The position numbers were made by a program, and so were the translations under genes. Under the pieces are notes generated by a model. The model did no database searches and was not told the origin of the DNA. It was given only the letters and a program-made list of their open reading frames with translations. A stretch of 64,000 nt of DNA, from contig NZ_JANZYP010000046.1 in NCBI RefSeq assembly GCF_025506355.1, positions 1-64,000 of the forward strand, written 5' to 3'. This stretch comes from Sphaerisporangium corydalis (lineage in GTDB: Bacteria; Actinomycetota; Actinomycetes; Streptosporangiales; Streptosporangiaceae). This document shows positions 27,122-35,188 of this stretch, one piece after another (positions within the stretch are counted from its first letter, which is position 1; each line of letters opens with the position of its first letter).

Positions 27122-27305
27122 CCGGGCACTCCCTTCTCTCCACGACTTTCCGCACGGCGCGGTTTCGGCAAACTGATCCCCCAGTGGGCGATCTCTGCAA
27201 CGGAGAGTTCCCGCTCGATCGCCATGAGTAACATATGGCGAGGTGAAAGCCCTCTCTGCCCAGGGTCAGGCGCGCGTTCGGGGCATCACACGTCATGATG
27301 GATGC

Positions 27306-27884
27306 ATGGCGGAGGCGATCTACGTCGGCGGGCTGCTGGTGGCGACGCCACTGCTGGACGACCCGAATTTCCGGCGCGGCGTCGTGTTGATCCTTGAACA
27401 CGACGAGGACGGGGGGACCCTCGGCGTCATGCTCAACCGGCCGAGCGAGGTCACCGTGACCCAGGTGCTGCCCTCATGGGACGCGCTGGTGACCGGGCCT
27501 CCTGTGCTGTTCGAGGGAGGGCCCGTGCAGACCGACAGCGCGCTGGCCCTGGCCTCGGTGCCGAGCGGGGAGGAGCCCCTCGGGTGGCGCAGGCTCCACG
27601 CGGGCAGCTCCGCGGTCTCCAAGCTCGGCACGGTGGACCTGGACGCGCCGCCGGAGATCCTGGCCGGTGAGATCACGCAGATGCGCATCTTCGCGGGGTA
27701 CGCCGGCTGGACGGCGGGCCAGCTCGAGGCCGAGATCCGCGAGGGTTCGTGGTACGTGGTGGAGGCCGAGCCCGGCGACACCTTCGACTCGCTGCCGACG
27801 AACCTGTGGCGGTCGGTGCTGCGCCGTCAGCCCGGCGAGCTGGCCTTCGTCGCGACCTGCCCGGACGACCCCAAGCTCAACTGA
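27306..27884 (+). CDS. YqgE/AlgH family protein (DUF179)
   Basis: 192 residues. It has the YqgE signature from the start (VGGLLVATPLLDDPNFRRGV, LILEHDEDGGTLGVMLNRP), then VLFEGGPVQTDSALALAS, MRIFAGYAGWTAGQLEAEI and LWRSVLRRQP. The biochemical role of the family is unsettled; the fold is known and members are cytosolic. The ATG at 27306 has CATGAT six bases upstream (leaderless geometry). The 3' end overlaps the end of the convergent TetR gene by 58 bp, so mutual antisense effects are possible. Confidence 0.93.
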   Translation: MAEAIYVGGLLVATPLLDDPNFRRGVVLILEHDEDGGTLGVMLNRPSEVTVTQVLPSWDALVTGPPVLFEGGPVQTDSALALASVPSGEEPLGWRRLHAGSSAVSKLGTVDLDAPPEILAGEITQMRIFAGYAGWTAGQLEAEIREGSWYVVEAEPGDTFDSLPTNLWRSVLRRQPGELAFVATCPDDPKLN

Positions 27885-28489
27885 CCCCACCCGGGGGTCA
27901 GCGCCGCCTCGGCGAGGTTCAGCAGGTCGGTCACGTTGCCGACCAGGCCGACGAGCTGGCAGTCGCGCTCGGCGGCGCACTCGAAGCCGACGCGCAGCGC
28001 CGATGTGATCAACGCCACGAGCAGGCGGGGGCGCGGGTCGGCCGCGGGATCGGTGCCCTGGCGCCTGGCCAGCTCGGCGGTGAGCTTCTTCTCGGTCTCG
28101 GCCATGCGGGCGAAGCCGGTCGCCAGCAGCGCGGGGTTGGCGTCGATCACCCGCCGGTGCTTGAGGAAACGCTCGGTGTCGTCGGCCGCGTTGGCCTCCA
28201 TCTGGTGGATGAACTCGCGGAACGCCGTGGCGAGGGCGGCCAGGGGCGCCTCGCCGGCCGGGCGGGCGGCGAGGGCGGTGGTGACGAGCTCCTCGTACTC
28301 GACGGTGAAGTCGAGGGCGAGGTCCTCCTTGCTGCCGAAGTACCGGAAGAACGTGCGGGGTGAGACGTCCACCGCGGCGGCGATCTGGTCGACGGTGGTC
28401 GCTTCGTACCCCTGGACCAGGAAGAGGTCGAAGGCCGCGTCGATCAGAGCCAACCGGGTCTGATGCTTCTTGCGCTCGCGAAGACCCAT
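27827..28489 (-). CDS. TetR-family regulator of the adjacent MFS transporter
   Basis: 220 residues. The N-terminal DNA-binding domain is typical: LRERKKHQTRLALIDAAFDL, ATTVDQIAAAVDVSPRTFFR, YFGSKEDLA. The ligand domain resembles the C-terminal domain of multidrug TetR repressors (EFIHQMEANAADDTERF). The ATG at 28489 follows GGAGG at 8 bases. It is divergent from the MFS gene, and an inverted repeat (28566-28580) sits inside the MFS promoter, so it very probably represses the exporter until a ligand binds. The last ~20 codons lie opposite yqgE, which gives the C-terminus unusual composition. Confidence 0.93.
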   Translation of the reverse strand: MGLRERKKHQTRLALIDAAFDLFLVQGYEATTVDQIAAAVDVSPRTFFRYFGSKEDLALDFTVEYEELVTTALAARPAGEAPLAALATAFREFIHQMEANAADDTERFLKHRRVIDANPALLATGFARMAETEKKLTAELARRQGTDPAADPRPRLLVALITSALRVGFECAAERDCQLVGLVGNVTDLLNLAEAALTPGWGQLSLGSSGQVATKASSPG

Positions 28490-28557
28490 GCCAGACACCT
28501 CCTCGAAACCTTCACTTCACATTCTGCCATAAGTCACCATCTGTCGTATAAAAGAGT

Positions 28558-28586
28558 TTGTCATCTGTCATGGACTGACATAAATT
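28558..28586 (+). promoter_or_regulatory. MFS promoter with TetR-type operator in the spacer
   Basis: TTGTCA (28558-28563), a 17-bp spacer and TAAATT (28581-28586) form the promoter. Within the spacer, TGTCA-tggac-TGACA (28566-28580) is a perfect 5-5-5 inverted repeat, placed to block RNA polymerase. Confidence 0.6.
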
Positions 28587-28627
28587 ACCCGCAGGCTGAC
28601 CATTCATCGAATCGGGGGGACCCACTC

Positions 28628-30199
28628 ATGGCACAAGCGCTGGCCGCGCCGCCCGCCGCGCCGGAGCGACGCGGGCACGGCCATCCTTGGCTCACACTGC
28701 TCGCCGTCGCGCTCGGCGTGATCATGGTAATGCTCGACGGCACCGTCGTCGCCATCGCCAACCCGGTGATCGGCAAGGACCTGGGGGCCTCGCTCTCGGA
28801 CCTTCAGTGGATCACCAGCGGCTACCTGCTCGCCCTGGCCGTCTTCCTGATCACCGCCGGCAAACTCGGCGACCTGTTCGGGCACAAGCGGGTCTTCCTC
28901 GTCGGCATCGCGGGCTTCGCGCTCACCTCGCTCGCCATCGGCCTCACCTCCTCGATCGGCGTGCTGATCGCCCTGCGGGTGCTCCAGGGCCTGTTCGGCG
29001 CGCTGCTCCAGCCCGCGGCCCTCGCGCTGCTGCGCGCCGCCTTCCCGGCCGAGCGGCTCAACATGGCGATCGGCATCTGGGGCGCGGCGATCGGCCTGTC
29101 GAGCGCCGCCGGCCCGATCGTCGGCGGCGTGCTGGTGGAGAACGTGAGCTGGCAGTCGGTCTTCTTCATCAACGTGCCCGTCGGCGTGGTCGCGCTGATC
29201 GTCGGGCTCTGGGTGATCAAGGAGAGCAGGGCCGAGTCCCTGTCGAGGATCGACGCACCCGGCGTGCTGCTGCTGTCCGGCGCGATGTTCTGCCTGGTGT
29301 GGGCGATCATCAAGGCCCCGGGCTACGGCTGGGGCGACACCAGGACCATCGCGTTCTTCGCGGGCGCCCTCGTCCTCGGGGTCGCGTTCGTCCTGTGGCA
29401 GCGCAGGGCGGCCGAGCCGCTGCTGCCCCTCAGCCTGTTCCACAACGCGTCGGTCTCCATCGGCACCGCGCTCATGGTGCTGATGGCCTTCTCGATGTTC
29501 GGCGCCATGTTCTTCCTCACCTTCTACTTCCAGGGCGTGCACGGCCTGTCCCCGCTGGAGTCGGGCATGCGCATGCTCCCGATGAGCGCCGGCATGATCG
29601 TCGCCTCGCCGCTGGCCGGCTTCGCGCTCAGCAAGTTCGGCCCCCGGGTGCCGATCGCCCTCGGCATGATCATCACCGCGGCCTCGATGTTCCTGCTCTC
29701 CCGCCTCGGGCTGGAGGCCTCCTACTTCGACACCGCCATCCCGTTCGTGCTACTCGCCTTCGGCCTGTCGCCGGTCATGGTGGGCGCCACGGAGGTCATC
29801 GTCGGCAACTCGCCCGAGGAGCTGAGCGGCGTCGCCGGAGGCATGCAGCAGTCGGCCATGCAGGTGGGCGGCTCGCTCGGCACCGCCGTGCTCGGCGCGC
29901 TGATCACCGCCAAGGTGGCCGACGTCCTGCCCGGCAACCTCGCCGCGGTCAAGCTGCCCTCCACCCCCGCCCAGATCGACGCGATGAAGAACGCCGTCGC
30001 GCTCGGCGTCGCGCCCGTGCCGCCCGGGGCCCCCAAGCCGGTGGCCGACGCGCTCACCCAGGCCGCGCACCTCTCCTTCCTTGAGGGCATGCACTTCGGC
30101 TTCGGCGTGGCCGTCGCGGTGGCCGTGCTCGCGGCGATCCTCGCGCTGTTCGTCAAGGCGGGCCGCAAGACCGACGCCGCGGCCGTGCACGTGGGCTGA
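28628..30199 (+). CDS. MFS drug-resistance transporter, DHA2 (14-TM) type
   Basis: 523 residues. It is a proton-driven exporter of the EmrB/QacA group. Visible family marks are MVMLDGTVVAIANPVIGKDL in helix 1, motif A GKLGDLFGHKRVFLVG, motif B-like LIALRVLQGLFGALLQPAAL and motif C GAAIGLSSAAGPIVGGVL. About 14 hydrophobic segments are present. The ATG at 28628 follows GGGGGGA. The gene is divergent from tetR, ends in a strong hairpin and is probably monocistronic. Substrates cannot be predicted from sequence. Confidence 0.95.
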   Translation: MAQALAAPPAAPERRGHGHPWLTLLAVALGVIMVMLDGTVVAIANPVIGKDLGASLSDLQWITSGYLLALAVFLITAGKLGDLFGHKRVFLVGIAGFALTSLAIGLTSSIGVLIALRVLQGLFGALLQPAALALLRAAFPAERLNMAIGIWGAAIGLSSAAGPIVGGVLVENVSWQSVFFINVPVGVVALIVGLWVIKESRAESLSRIDAPGVLLLSGAMFCLVWAIIKAPGYGWGDTRTIAFFAGALVLGVAFVLWQRRAAEPLLPLSLFHNASVSIGTALMVLMAFSMFGAMFFLTFYFQGVHGLSPLESGMRMLPMSAGMIVASPLAGFALSKFGPRVPIALGMIITAASMFLLSRLGLEASYFDTAIPFVLLAFGLSPVMVGATEVIVGNSPEELSGVAGGMQQSAMQVGGSLGTAVLGALITAKVADVLPGNLAAVKLPSTPAQIDAMKNAVALGVAPVPPGAPKPVADALTQAAHLSFLEGMHFGFGVAVAVAVLAAILALFVKAGRKTDAAAVHVG

Positions 30200-30215
30200 C
30201 GACCCCTCTCTACCG

Positions 30216-30245
30216 GTACGGCCCGCGCGCCCGCGCGGGCCGTAC
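30216..30245. terminator. terminator after the MFS gene
   Basis: A perfect 14-bp stem, GTACGGCCCGCGCG (30216-30229) pairing with 30232-30245, with a 2-nt centre. It lies 16 bp after the MFS stop. Confidence 0.65.
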
Positions 30246-30335
30246 GCCGTCGTGCGGCCTCCTCGCCGGCCCGCGCGGGCCGATTGGGAGGTTCGTCCGC
30301 CTGAGCGGCCCTGGGCGCACGTAGACTCGGGTGTT

Positions 30336-30593
30336 GTGAGCACGAAGATCCTTCCCGAGAGCGAAGTGCGGCCGAACCTCTCCCACGGTGACGATGGAGA
30401 TCACGAGCGGTTCTCGCACTACGCCGACAAGAACAAGATCACCGAGAGCATGGTCTCCGGTACTCCCATCCGGGCCCTCTGCGGCAAGATCTGGGTCCCC
30501 AGCCGCGACCCCAAGAAGTACCCGGTGTGCCCCGAGTGCAAAGAGATCTACGAGGGCCTGCCGATGGGCGGCCAACCCGGCGGCGGCAAGTGA
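30336..30593 (+). CDS. DUF3039 small protein
   Basis: 85 residues with a putative zinc site: GTPIRALCGKIWVP and KKYPVCPECKEIY give three cysteines (CxxC plus one), near HYADKNKITESMV. This matches the actinobacterial DUF3039 family of unknown function. The GTG at 30336 has TAGACT (30322-30327) eight bases upstream, so the mRNA is probably leaderless. The C-terminus is a Gly-rich tail. It lies near the DEAD-type helicase, as I recall for related genomes, but two other genes intervene here. Confidence 0.85.
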   Translation: MSTKILPESEVRPNLSHGDDGDHERFSHYADKNKITESMVSGTPIRALCGKIWVPSRDPKKYPVCPECKEIYEGLPMGGQPGGGK

Positions 30594-30664
30594 GTGTTGC
30601 TCCCGCCTGATCGGCGCCGCTGGAGCTAGCGTCAGCACTTCGACCTGCGAAAACGGGGGAGTGC

Positions 30665-31561
30665 ATGGTGCGGCGCGCGGTGGCCGTGGGTTTGGTGTGC
30701 CTGTTGGCGTCCGGAGGTGTGCCCGGCCCGGCCCGCGCCGCGGTCGCGCGCACCTGTCCCGACGCGCGGGCGCCCGGGGCCGGGGCGCGGCCCGCCGAGC
30801 CGGGCACGCCCGACGCCCGTGAGTCCGCCCTCATGCTCGCCGACATGCGCCGGCGGCTCCGCGCCTCGCACGCCCGGGTCCGCGCGACGGACCTGATCGT
30901 GGTGCCGCTGTGGATCCACGTCATCACCGACACGCGCATGGGCGCCCCCGACATCGCGCTCGGCCCGCAGGTCGAGGCGCTCAACGCCGCGTACGGCGGG
31001 CGGCTGGGCGGGGCGGACACCCGCGTCCGGTTCGCCCTGCGCGGGGTGACGCACACCGACAACGCGACCTGGTTCCGCGCGCCCCTCGCCAACGAGGCGC
31101 CGATGAAGGAGGCGCTGCACCGAGGCGGCGCTGAGACGCTGAACCTCTACGTGGCGCAGCTCGGCGAGCTGGTGCTCGGGTACTCCACCTACCCTCACTG
31201 GTACCGCGGCCGGCCCGCCCTGGACGGCGTGGTGATCGACTGGCGCAGCCTGCCCGGCGGCTCGCTGCGCGACTTCTCCAGGGGGTACACCGGCGTCCAC
31301 GAGATCGGCCACTGGCTCGGACTGCTGCACACCTTCGAGAACGGTTGCGCCCCGCCGGGGGACTCGGTCGACGACACCCCGCCCGAGGCCGTCCCCACGC
31401 AGGGCTGCCCGGCGCGCAAGGACTCCTGCCCGGAGCCCGGCGACGACCCGTCGCACAACTTCATGGACTACGCGCACGACCGCTGCATGTCCGAGTTCAC
31501 CGCCGGGCAGGCCACCCGCATGCACGAGATGTGGGCCGCCTACCGCCTCTCACCCGTCTGA
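30665..31561 (+). CDS. secreted M43 (pappalysin-like) zinc metalloprotease
   Basis: 298 residues. A signal peptide (VRRAVAVGLVCLLASGGVPG, cleavage near ARA-AV) precedes a small pro-region. The zinc motif is complete, HEIGHWLGLLH (H212, E213, H216, H222), followed by TFENGC and a C-rich segment (CAPPGDSVDDTP, QGCPARKDSCPEP). The Met-turn region is NFMDYAHDRCMSEFT. This is the cytophagalysin/ulilysin-like branch of M43, whose members are secreted endopeptidases. The ATG at 30665 follows GGGGGAG. It is monocistronic or weakly linked to DUF3039 72 bp upstream. Confidence 0.93.
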   Translation: MVRRAVAVGLVCLLASGGVPGPARAAVARTCPDARAPGAGARPAEPGTPDARESALMLADMRRRLRASHARVRATDLIVVPLWIHVITDTRMGAPDIALGPQVEALNAAYGGRLGGADTRVRFALRGVTHTDNATWFRAPLANEAPMKEALHRGGAETLNLYVAQLGELVLGYSTYPHWYRGRPALDGVVIDWRSLPGGSLRDFSRGYTGVHEIGHWLGLLHTFENGCAPPGDSVDDTPPEAVPTQGCPARKDSCPEPGDDPSHNFMDYAHDRCMSEFTAGQATRMHEMWAAYRLSPV

Positions 31562-31745
31562 CCGTCCCTCTCCCGCCCGAGGCGCCCGCCGTCACTCGCG
31601 CCACACCGGTCACACCCGTCACACCGCGCGGCCGCGCGCCGGGATCCGGTGGCCCCAGGTGATGCTTTTCCGGGCGACATGCACGGTGTTCGTTGACGGA
31701 TGGGCGTCCCGGGTGCCGATACTCAGTGCACCGGGAGGAGGCGCG

Positions 31746-32426
31746 GTGGACGAGCACTGGACCGAGCGACGGCCGTACGGCGACCACACGTGGCCCGCGC
31801 CGCAGGAGGAGGGCCTGCCGCCGTCCGCGAGGCTGTACGGGGCGCCCGCGCCGCCATCGAGGGTCAGGATGCCCTCGTGGCTCAGGAGGGCGCTGGTCCT
31901 CGTCGTGGGGCTCGCCGCAGGGGTCGCGGTGGTCGCCGGGGCCGTCGCCCTGGTCATGTCCCGCCTCAACGCCCCCGGGCCCCCCGTGGACGTCGTGGAC
32001 ACCGCGGCCGGCGTGAGCTACCCGGTGCCCGAGGGATGGCGGCGCGGAACGGTCCCGCCGGTCACCGGCTTCACCTCCGTCGCCGGCGCCGACGGGGCCG
32101 CGCTGGTCATGTCCCGGCCGGGGGAGTCGGTCGACGTCTCCGGGCCGAGGGCCGCCGCGATCGACCTCGCCGACCTTTACTCCCGGCTGCTCCTGCACGG
32201 CGACACCGTCGACGTGGTGGACGATCGCACGGTGAGCGCGGGCGGGTTCACCGGTCATTCACGGGCGCTGCGGGCGAGCTACACCGACGTGGTCAACCAG
32301 CCGTCCTATCTGCGCGTGACGCTTCTCACCAAGGACGGCAGGACCGTGGTCCTCCTCGGCATGGCGCAGCCCGACGACCCGAGGCGGCGCGCCGAGATCG
32401 ACGCCGTGCTCAAGGGCGTGAGATAG
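31746..32426 (+). CDS. single-pass membrane protein, function unknown
   Basis: 226 residues. A Pro-rich cytosolic N-terminus (~45 residues, with SARLYGAPAPPSRVR) precedes one transmembrane helix (LVLVVGLAAGVAVVAGAVAL). An extracytoplasmic alpha/beta domain follows (YPVPEGWRRGTVPPVTGFTS, GFTGHSRALRASYTDVV, LRVTLLTKDGRTVVLLGM), similar in shape to the small anchored or lipoprotein-like domains of actinobacterial envelope proteins. The GTG at 31746 has GGGAGGAG just upstream, and TTGACG/GATACT (31693/31718) may be its promoter. No precise family is recognised. Confidence 0.75.
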   Translation: MDEHWTERRPYGDHTWPAPQEEGLPPSARLYGAPAPPSRVRMPSWLRRALVLVVGLAAGVAVVAGAVALVMSRLNAPGPPVDVVDTAAGVSYPVPEGWRRGTVPPVTGFTSVAGADGAALVMSRPGESVDVSGPRAAAIDLADLYSRLLLHGDTVDVVDDRTVSAGGFTGHSRALRASYTDVVNQPSYLRVTLLTKDGRTVVLLGMAQPDDPRRRAEIDAVLKGVR

Positions 32427-32599
32427 CGGTGACACCCGTGCTCAACGGGGGTGGGACAGGCCTGCGACCGGCCCGGGGACCCCGCCAGGGGCGGCCGGGC
32501 GGCGCCGCCGTGGACGCCCGTAGCACGAACGGCCGGGTATGGCGAGAATCCCCGGGCCCGGCACGTCTTGTCGGTGGCCCCCACTATGGTGGCTTCACT

Positions 32600-32692
32600 G
32601 TGAGGGAGCGAAACAAGCGCGACGACAAGATCATAAATCGGGGCGAAGGCCCGGTGGCCCGGAGAGGCCATCTGACCAGGAGGTCGGCGTGA
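32600..32692 (+). CDS. 30-codon basic leader ORF coupled to the helicase
   Basis: GTG at 32600 opens a 30-residue frame (VRERNKRDDKIINRGEG.., ending RRSA) with ten Arg/Lys. Its TGA overlaps the helicase GTG (GTGA). TATGGT (32585-32590) lies nine bases before the GTG, a -10 box suited to leaderless initiation at this ORF. It is probably a real short peptide whose translation feeds ribosomes to the helicase start, either as attenuator or coupling device; the function is inferred. Confidence 0.5.
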   Translation: MRERNKRDDKIINRGEGPVARRGHLTRRSA

Positions 32693-34446
32693 GCTCGTCT
32701 GCCGCATCCCATCTGTCACCCGCCTATCCCGACCGCGCCGCGTGGGGCACCGCCCCGAAACTGCGCGCGTGGCAGCAGGAGGCCCTCGACCTCTACTTCC
32801 GGCGCGAGCCCCGTGACTTCCTCACGGTGGCGACCCCCGGCGCGGGCAAGACGACGTACGCGCTGCGCATCGCGAGCGAGCTGCTGAGCCGCGGCGTCGT
32901 GCGCGCCGTGACGATCGTCACCCCCACCGAGCACCTCAAGCGGCAGTGGGCCGACGCCGCCGGCCGGGTGGGCATCGCCATCGACCCCGAGTTCACGAAC
33001 AGCCAGGGCAAGCCCTCCCCCGACTACACCGGCGTCGCGGTGACCTACGCCCAGGTGGCGATGCACCCCGCGCTCCACCGCAACCGCACCGAGGACCACC
33101 GCACGCTGGTCATCTTCGACGAGATCCACCACGCGGGCGACGCCAAGTCCTGGGGCGACGGCATCAGCGAGGCCTTCGAGCCCGCCACGCGGCGGCTGGG
33201 CCTCACCGGCACCCCGTTCCGCTCCGACACCAGCCCGATCCCGTTCGTCACCTACGCCGAGGACGGCGAGGGCGTCCGGCGCAGCATGTCCGACTACTCC
33301 TACGGGTACGGGCCCGCGCTCGCCGACGGGGTGGTCCGCCCGGTCATCTTCCTGGCCTACGCCGGCGCGATGCGCTGGCGCACCCGCGCCGGCGACGAGA
33401 TCACCGCCACGCTCGGCACGCCGCTGACCAAGGACCAGCTCGGCCAGGCCTGGCGCGCCGCCCTCGACCCGAAGGGCGACTGGATCCGCCAGGTCCTGAT
33501 CGCCGCCGACAAACGGCTCACCGAAGTGCGCAGGGGCGTCCCCGACGCCGGCGCCATGGTGATCGCGACCGACCACGAGACGGCCCGCGCGTACGCCAAG
33601 CACCTCCGGGCGATCACCGGCCAGGGCGCCACGGTCGTGCTGTCCGACGACCCCGGCGCCTCCGACAAGATCAAGTCGTTCGGCGCCTCGGAGCAGCGCT
33701 GGCTGGTCGCGGTGCGCATGGTGTCGGAAGGCGTGGACATCCCGCGCCTGGCCGTCGGCGTCTACGCGACCAGCGTCTCCACCCCGCTGTTCTTCGCCCA
33801 GGCGGTGGGGCGTTTCGTCCGCGCGCGCAGGCGGGGGGAGACCGCCTCGGTGTTCCTGCCCTCGGTGCCCACCCTCATGGGCCTGGCCGGCGAGATGGAG
33901 ACCGAGCGCGACCACGTCCTCGACCGCAAGCTCCCCGAGGAGGGCCTCGACGACTTCCTGGTCGAGGAGGCCCAGCAGAAGAAGGACAATCCCGACGTCC
34001 TCGGTGACGAACTGCCGTTCGAGACCGTCGAGGCGTCCGCCACCTTCGACCGGGTGCTGTTCGACGGCGGCGAGTTCGGCACGGCCGCCGAGACCGGCTC
34101 GGCCGAGGAGGAGGACTTCCTCGGCCTGCCCGGCCTGCTGGAGCCCGACCAGGTGGCGGTGCTGCTGCGCAAGCACCAGGCCGACCAGCAGGCCGCCAGG
34201 CGCCGCAAGGCGGCCGATCCCCGCCCCGAGCCGGTCCTTGCCCCCCACGAGGTGATGGGCGCCCTGCGCAAGGAGCTGAACGGCCTCGTGGGCGCCTGGA
34301 ACCACCGCACCGGCCAGCCGCACGGCGTCATCCACGCCGAGCTCCGCCGCGCCTGCGGGGGCCCCGCCATCGCCCAGGCGTCCGCCGACCAGATCCGGCA
34401 GCGCATCGGCCAGATCCGCAAGTGGGCCGCCCAGCGCACCCGCTGA
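32689..34446 (+). CDS. superfamily II DEAD/DEAH-type helicase
   Basis: 585 residues. The N-terminal RecA domain has a Q-like WQQEALDLYFRR, Walker A VATPGAGKTTYAL (~48-56), motif Ia TIVTPTEHLKRQW, Walker B FDEIHHAGD and motif III RLGLTGTPFRSD. The second RecA domain has AMVIATDHETARAYA, VAVRMVSEGVDIPRL and the motif VI region FFAQAVGRFVRARR. The C-terminal ~170 residues are acidic then basic, with a helical tail QIRQRIGQIRKWA. This is the widespread actinobacterial helicase type with an undefined role in DNA or RNA metabolism. The GTG at 32689 has AGGAGG upstream and overlaps the leader ORF stop; a longer in-frame start at 32539 lacks support. Confidence 0.93.
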   Translation: MSSSAASHLSPAYPDRAAWGTAPKLRAWQQEALDLYFRREPRDFLTVATPGAGKTTYALRIASELLSRGVVRAVTIVTPTEHLKRQWADAAGRVGIAIDPEFTNSQGKPSPDYTGVAVTYAQVAMHPALHRNRTEDHRTLVIFDEIHHAGDAKSWGDGISEAFEPATRRLGLTGTPFRSDTSPIPFVTYAEDGEGVRRSMSDYSYGYGPALADGVVRPVIFLAYAGAMRWRTRAGDEITATLGTPLTKDQLGQAWRAALDPKGDWIRQVLIAADKRLTEVRRGVPDAGAMVIATDHETARAYAKHLRAITGQGATVVLSDDPGASDKIKSFGASEQRWLVAVRMVSEGVDIPRLAVGVYATSVSTPLFFAQAVGRFVRARRRGETASVFLPSVPTLMGLAGEMETERDHVLDRKLPEEGLDDFLVEEAQQKKDNPDVLGDELPFETVEASATFDRVLFDGGEFGTAAETGSAEEEDFLGLPGLLEPDQVAVLLRKHQADQQAARRRKAADPRPEPVLAPHEVMGALRKELNGLVGAWNHRTGQPHGVIHAELRRACGGPAIAQASADQIRQRIGQIRKWAAQRTR

Positions 34447-34468
34447 GCGCCGGCCGTTCTGAAACGCC

Positions 34469-34494
34469 CGCGCCCAGTGTTCCCGCTGGGCGCG
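34469..34494. terminator. terminator hairpin after the helicase
   Basis: CGCGCCCAG (34469-34477) pairs perfectly with CTGGGCGCG (34486-34494) around an 8-nt loop and is followed by TTCTGAAAG. Confidence 0.65.
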
Positions 34495-34504
34495 TTCTGA
34501 AAGC

Positions 34505-34528
34505 GGCCCGCCCGGCGTTGGGCGGGCC
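34505..34528. terminator. terminator hairpin at the end of pncA
   Basis: GGCCCGCCC (34505-34513) pairs with GGGCGGGCC (34520-34528) around a 6-nt loop, five bases beyond the pncA stop. It probably serves the minus strand and pairs with the helicase terminator. Confidence 0.6.
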
Positions 34529-34533
34529 GGCCG

Positions 34534-35109
34534 TCAGGCCGTTCTGACGATGGGGGTGCCGACCAGCTCGACGCCGGCCGAGCCCAGCTCGGTGAGCGCC
34601 GTCGCGGTCGTGGCCTCGGCCACCCCCGCCGTCAGGTCGAGCAGCACGCGCGTCGCGAAGCCGTTCGCGGCGGCGTCCAGCGCGGTGGCCCGCACACAGT
34701 GGTCGATGGCGATGCCGACCACGTCCACCCGCTCGACCCCGCGCGAGCGCAGCCACTCCGCCAGGCCGGTGCCGTCGCCGCTCGCGCCCTCGAAGCCGCT
34801 GTAGGCGGCGCTGTGCCGGCCCTTGCTGAAGATCTCCTCGACGGCCGAGGTGTCGAGCGCCGGGTGGAAACCGGCCCCGTCGGTGCCGACCACGCAGTGC
34901 GGCGGCCAGCTGTGCACGTAGTCGGGCCGGTCGGCGAAGTGGGCACCGGGGTCCACGTGGTAGTCGCGGGTGGCGACCACGTGGTCGTACCCGCCGGACG
35001 CGGCGCGCGGGCCGATGGCCGCGGCCACCTCCGCGCCGCCGCCGACCGCGAGGCTGCCGCCCTCGCAGAAGTCGTTCTGCACGTCAACGATGACAAGAGT
35101 GGTCTTCAT
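34534..35109 (-). CDS. pncA: nicotinamidase (pyrazinamidase)
   Basis: 191 residues. It hydrolyses nicotinamide to nicotinate in NAD salvage. The catalytic triad is present: D9 (IVDVQNDF), K96 ([13 protein letters not shown]) and C138 ([13 protein letters not shown]), which matches the Asp8/Lys96/Cys138 numbering of the mycobacterial enzyme almost exactly. Metal ligands are in [12 protein letters not shown] and a later His (SWPPHC). The ATG at 35109 has GAGGTG upstream; an upstream GTG would overlap that RBS. It lies just downstream of pncB on the same strand, so the two steps nicotinamide to nicotinate to NaMN are encoded together. Confidence 0.95.
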   Translation of the reverse strand: MKTTLVIVDVQNDFCEGGSLAVGGGAEVAAAIGPRAASGGYDHVVATRDYHVDPGAHFADRPDYVHSWPPHCVVGTDGAGFHPALDTSAVEEIFSKGRHSAAYSGFEGASGDGTGLAEWLRSRGVERVDVVGIAIDHCVRATALDAAANGFATRVLLDLTAGVAEATTATALTELGSAGVELVGTPIVRTA

Positions 35110-35188
35110 CGGGCTCACCTCGCCGATCAGGGGTGGTCAGGGCCGGGGGAGAAGGGTCAGAGGCCGGGAAGGGCCCGGGGGAGAGGGG

